Positions 61,377 through 64,000 of a DNA stretch of 64,000 nt are shown one piece after another. Each line of letters opens with the position of its first letter. Position 1 is the first letter of the stretch. Below the pieces are notes generated by a model that did no database searches, was not told the DNA's origin, and was given only the letters and a program-made list of their open reading frames with translations. Both the position numbers and the translations under genes were made by a program. Where the stretch lies: positions 3,844,001-3,908,000 of the forward strand of contig CM074133.1 in NCBI GenBank assembly GCA_037178625.1, in the 5' to 3' direction. This DNA comes from Skeletonema tropicum. Lineage: Eukaryota; Bacillariophyta; Thalassiosirophyceae; Thalassiosirales; Thalassiosiraceae.

Positions 61377-63207
61377 ACTTCACCGCTACTCCAAAAGTTA
61401 AGTGTACTGCACAATGCTATCGACCTTCGATCGACTACTACAATATTATTATCTATCACCGCAATCAAAAGGGAAATAAACAATGCAATGACCAATAACG
61501 ACGACAGTGGCCGGCTAGCTGTTGGAAACTCGCCCTTTGGGTGAGAGTGTGAACGTGTCGCAACGTGTGTCACACTGAGAAAAGAGAGGAAAGATGAGCT
61601 CATCTGCATCAGGGCACATAAAAGAATTCTGCATCAATTCATTATCACAGAATGCAAAGCATCGTCACCATTCTTCTCGAATAGGTGATTGATGTATTAC
61701 TTGATTCTTCAGCTAAGAGTTTCCTACTACATTTACTATCCAAGCAAGAGTCGATCTGAGACGACTATGGTATGCATAGTATTTTGCATCCAGGAAGGAC
61801 TGACAAGGCTTGAACTCTGTTCCGTTTCTATCAGTTTCGCCTGCAATTGGCTCGTATTATTCTCTGATCTATTGCAGCGAATAGGACGTTTTTTGCTGTC
61901 AAATCTTCAATGAATTGCACTGCTGCCCGTCAAGATGTACTGCTTTCCTCACCCAAATATTATTCATCGGTAAATAGTACTTTCTTCAACATTCCCCATC
62001 GCCACCAAGACTCCAATAGCATAAGTTGGTGTTTGTGTTCATAGAAGATGCTGCTTGCTGAGTGTGGATGCACGTTCCTAGGAGATATGCCCGCTTCCGA
62101 ACCGTCCAACAAGTGTGTTGAATCACAACGCACAGCTGCCTCGACGATCCTTGATGAATACGGGATTTGCTTCATTCTTTGTGCCTTTTCTGTGATATTT
62201 TCTCATTGATGCCAAGCAACGAAAATTTTTCGTTTGTCACATGATATGCGCTTGTGCCTCCTTGCTATGCCGATTGATCTTCTGGCAGAAGCACCACTCT
62301 CACTCGTGGCACAGATTATATGCCGATCTTTTGACAAATAATTCGGGATCTATGTTCTTCGTGATTGATGCAATGAGGCAATCACTTGGGATACGAATCT
62401 ACCAGCCTGCTTCACCTCATCATCCAATGTATCTCATCGGGTGCACTGGTTACCACTTCTAACTTCTATGCCTGCATGAATTACAAAAACTGCTTCGTCA
62501 ATGTGAATATGGTCCATATAGAGGAGCGGGAGACCTAATCTTTGGTTGTTCGCGACGAAATCCATAATGTATCATCATTGATAAGACTATCTTGCAGCTA
62601 GAAAACCTCTCTTTCTCATCCCATTCAAGCAAGAAAAGTAATAGAATATGCGATTGCATCTTTTTACTGCACCTCTTACTTCCTGCCTTTTCCACCACAA
62701 GGCATCATTTTTTCTCCAAGACATGACAATATAAAATGCCTTGCATCCTTCATACCGTGTCTTTTGCAAGATGGACCTAAAGAAGATTGACATCCTGCCT
62801 ACCTTCTCGTTTGTGTAGATTGGGTGTTCGTAAGAATAAATAAAACATTTTGAATTGAAATTGACAGCTGCATCGGAGGTACCAATAACGATGATGATGA
62901 TGATGCCTGCCTGCCTCACGGATGATCTCCTCCTTCATCATGTTCCAGAGGCCAAGAGAGCAGATCTACTATGTACATACTATCAAAATCACGCGCTTCT
63001 TTCTTTCCATCACGGTTCACGGTGTGACATTCTCATTTCTGGCGTTGCACCGATTCACCGATTCACCGTTCACCGTTCACCGCCGTCATCGGAATTCAAT
63101 TTTATTGTAATTGCTGGTTGCTGGTTGCTGGTCCCGATGGAGGCAATAGCTTGAGAGCGCAGCGACTGGTTAATTAGATAATATAATTTTGGCACGGGTG
63201 GTAAAAC
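61377..63207. other. gene-free interval between two MYND genes
   Basis: Near 61541-61575 is the GTGTCGCAACGTGTG motif shared with 37.5 and 56.4 kb, about 165-200 bases upstream of the MYND start at 61376. Frames of up to 110 codons show no recognised domain. A short tandem CACCGATTCACCGATTCACC precedes the next gene (about 63048-63080). Confidence 0.4.
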
Positions 63208-64000
63208 ATGAGCCAAGATAAAGAGGCGGTCGACACGTCAAGTTGTGCTTCATGCGGTATCGCAGAAAAAATTGATGACATCAAGTTGACTGAATGTGCC
63301 AACTGCGATCTCGTTCGTTATTGCGGCGATGACTGCCAAAGAGATCATAGGCCGAAACATATGCGAGCGTGCAGGGAAAGAGTAGCCGAATTACGTGATG
63401 AACTATTATTCAAGCAACCAGAAAGCAGGCATGTCGGTGACTGTCCTATCTGCATGTTGCCTTTGCCGCATGATATATCGAAAATAACTATGACGTCATG
63501 TTGCAGTAAAGAGATTTGTAACGGCTGCTATATTGCCAATCTGGGACGAGAAGCGGAAGAATCATTGGATCTATCATGTCCATTCTGTCGGAAACGTATA
63601 CCCGTCACAAAGGAAGAACAAAGTGATATACAAAGGATGATAAGAATAAAGGCGAATGATCCAGTTGCATTGCGCCATGAGGGAGTAGAACAATATAAAA
63701 AGGGAGACTACAAAAGTGCATTTGATTATGTTACAAAGGCTGCTGAATTGGGAAATGTGGAAGCGCTCTTGAAACTGGCGCTTATGTATCATGAGGGGCA
63801 TGGCGTCGAGAAGGATGAGGGGAAGTCAGCGTATCATTTAGAAGAAGCTGCTATTGGCGGCCATCCCAAAGCTAGATACTTCCTTGGAGTTAATGAGTGG
63901 GAAAATAACGATAATGCTGAGAGAGCAGTGAAACATTGGATCATCGCTGCCAACCAAGGAGATGATGATTCAATCGAAGTGCTAATGGAGGCATTCAAGA
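63208..64000 (+). CDS. MYND finger / RING-like finger / Sel1-repeat protein, 3' end beyond window
   Basis: Open from ATG 63208 to the window end (264 codons), reading MSQDKEAVDTSSCASCGIAE. The MYND finger has one extra residue before the second Cys pair region (AEKIDDIKL) and ends H..RACRE; it has YCGDDC in place of YCSDxC. Second finger: CPIC, CCSKEICNGC, CPFCRKR. Sel1: AFDYVTKAAELGNVEALLKL, VEKDEGKSAYHLEEAAIGGH, ERAVKHWIIAANQGDDDS. By comparison about 35-45 codons are missing. The leader ATAATTTTGGCACGGGTGGT is nearly that of 36286, whereas the body resembles the longer-loop members. Confidence 0.85.
   Translation, partial: MSQDKEAVDTSSCASCGIAEKIDDIKLTECANCDLVRYCGDDCQRDHRPKHMRACRERVAELRDELLFKQPESRHVGDCPICMLPLPHDISKITMTSCCSKEICNGCYIANLGREAEESLDLSCPFCRKRIPVTKEEQSDIQRMIRIKANDPVALRHEGVEQYKKGDYKSAFDYVTKAAELGNVEALLKLALMYHEGHGVEKDEGKSAYHLEEAAIGGHPKARYFLGVNEWENNDNAERAVKHWIIAANQGDDDSIEVLMEAFK

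Overview
This 64 kb window looks like nuclear DNA of a diatom, probably a centric of the Thalassiosira/Skeletonema kind. It has sparse spliced genes with short GT-AG introns and a rhodanese whose N-terminus looks like a diatom plastid presequence with Phe after the signal peptide. It also has a giant BspA-like (DUF285) surface-type protein, a secreted protein with the DSYGDG/SPT-rich architecture common in diatoms, and an intact Copia retrotransposon. No rRNA, convincing tRNA, CRISPR array or bacterial-type operon was seen. Species assignment is inference.

Layout. 0-3.3 kb: Helitron-type helicase split by a frameshift. 3.9 kb: relic of a MYND-finger gene. 4.6-5.35 kb: a foldback DNA transposon with 8-bp target duplication (copy A). 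6.7-11.0 kb: a dispersed repeat copy, then a 3.4 kb block bounded by perfect 57-bp inverted repeats that contains a decayed reverse transcriptase. 11-14.9 kb: no gene recognised. 14.9-19.8 kb: 1610-aa membrane-anchored BspA-like protein. 20.1-20.8 kb: nested palindromes built from a 37-bp unit. 21-27 kb: two MYND/RING-like/Sel1 genes separated by repeats. 27.4-28.1 kb: plastid-type rhodanese with one intron. 28.4-33.7 kb: complete Copia element with apparently identical LTRs and a 5-bp target duplication. 34.4-36.0 kb: DNA transposon with a transposase-like fragment. 36.3 kb: third MYND/Sel1 gene. 37.8-39.6 kb: decayed repeat coding sequence. 41.6-46.6 kb: a two-exon secreted-protein gene whose 4.3 kb intron is almost entirely two tandem copies of a 2062-bp element. 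50.1 kb: another MYND/Sel1 gene. 51.9-54.1 kb: 754-aa Arg/Ser-rich protein. 54.7-60.4 kb: transposon copies B and C in opposite orientation, around a MYND gene truncated by B and a relic of the 51.9-kb gene. 60.5-64 kb: two more MYND/Sel1 genes, the last cut by the window edge.

The dominant theme is a rapidly duplicating family of MYND finger + Cys-rich RING-like finger + Sel1-repeat proteins: six apparently full genes (one cut by the window edge), one truncated gene and two relics. They are dispersed on both strands among several transposon classes, and their 5' leaders fall into three classes. A role as an adaptor or ubiquitin-ligase-like scaffold is inference only. The second theme is transposons remodelling genes: a tandem pair inside an intron, a foldback element supplying a new C-terminus, and a possible inversion between two copies.
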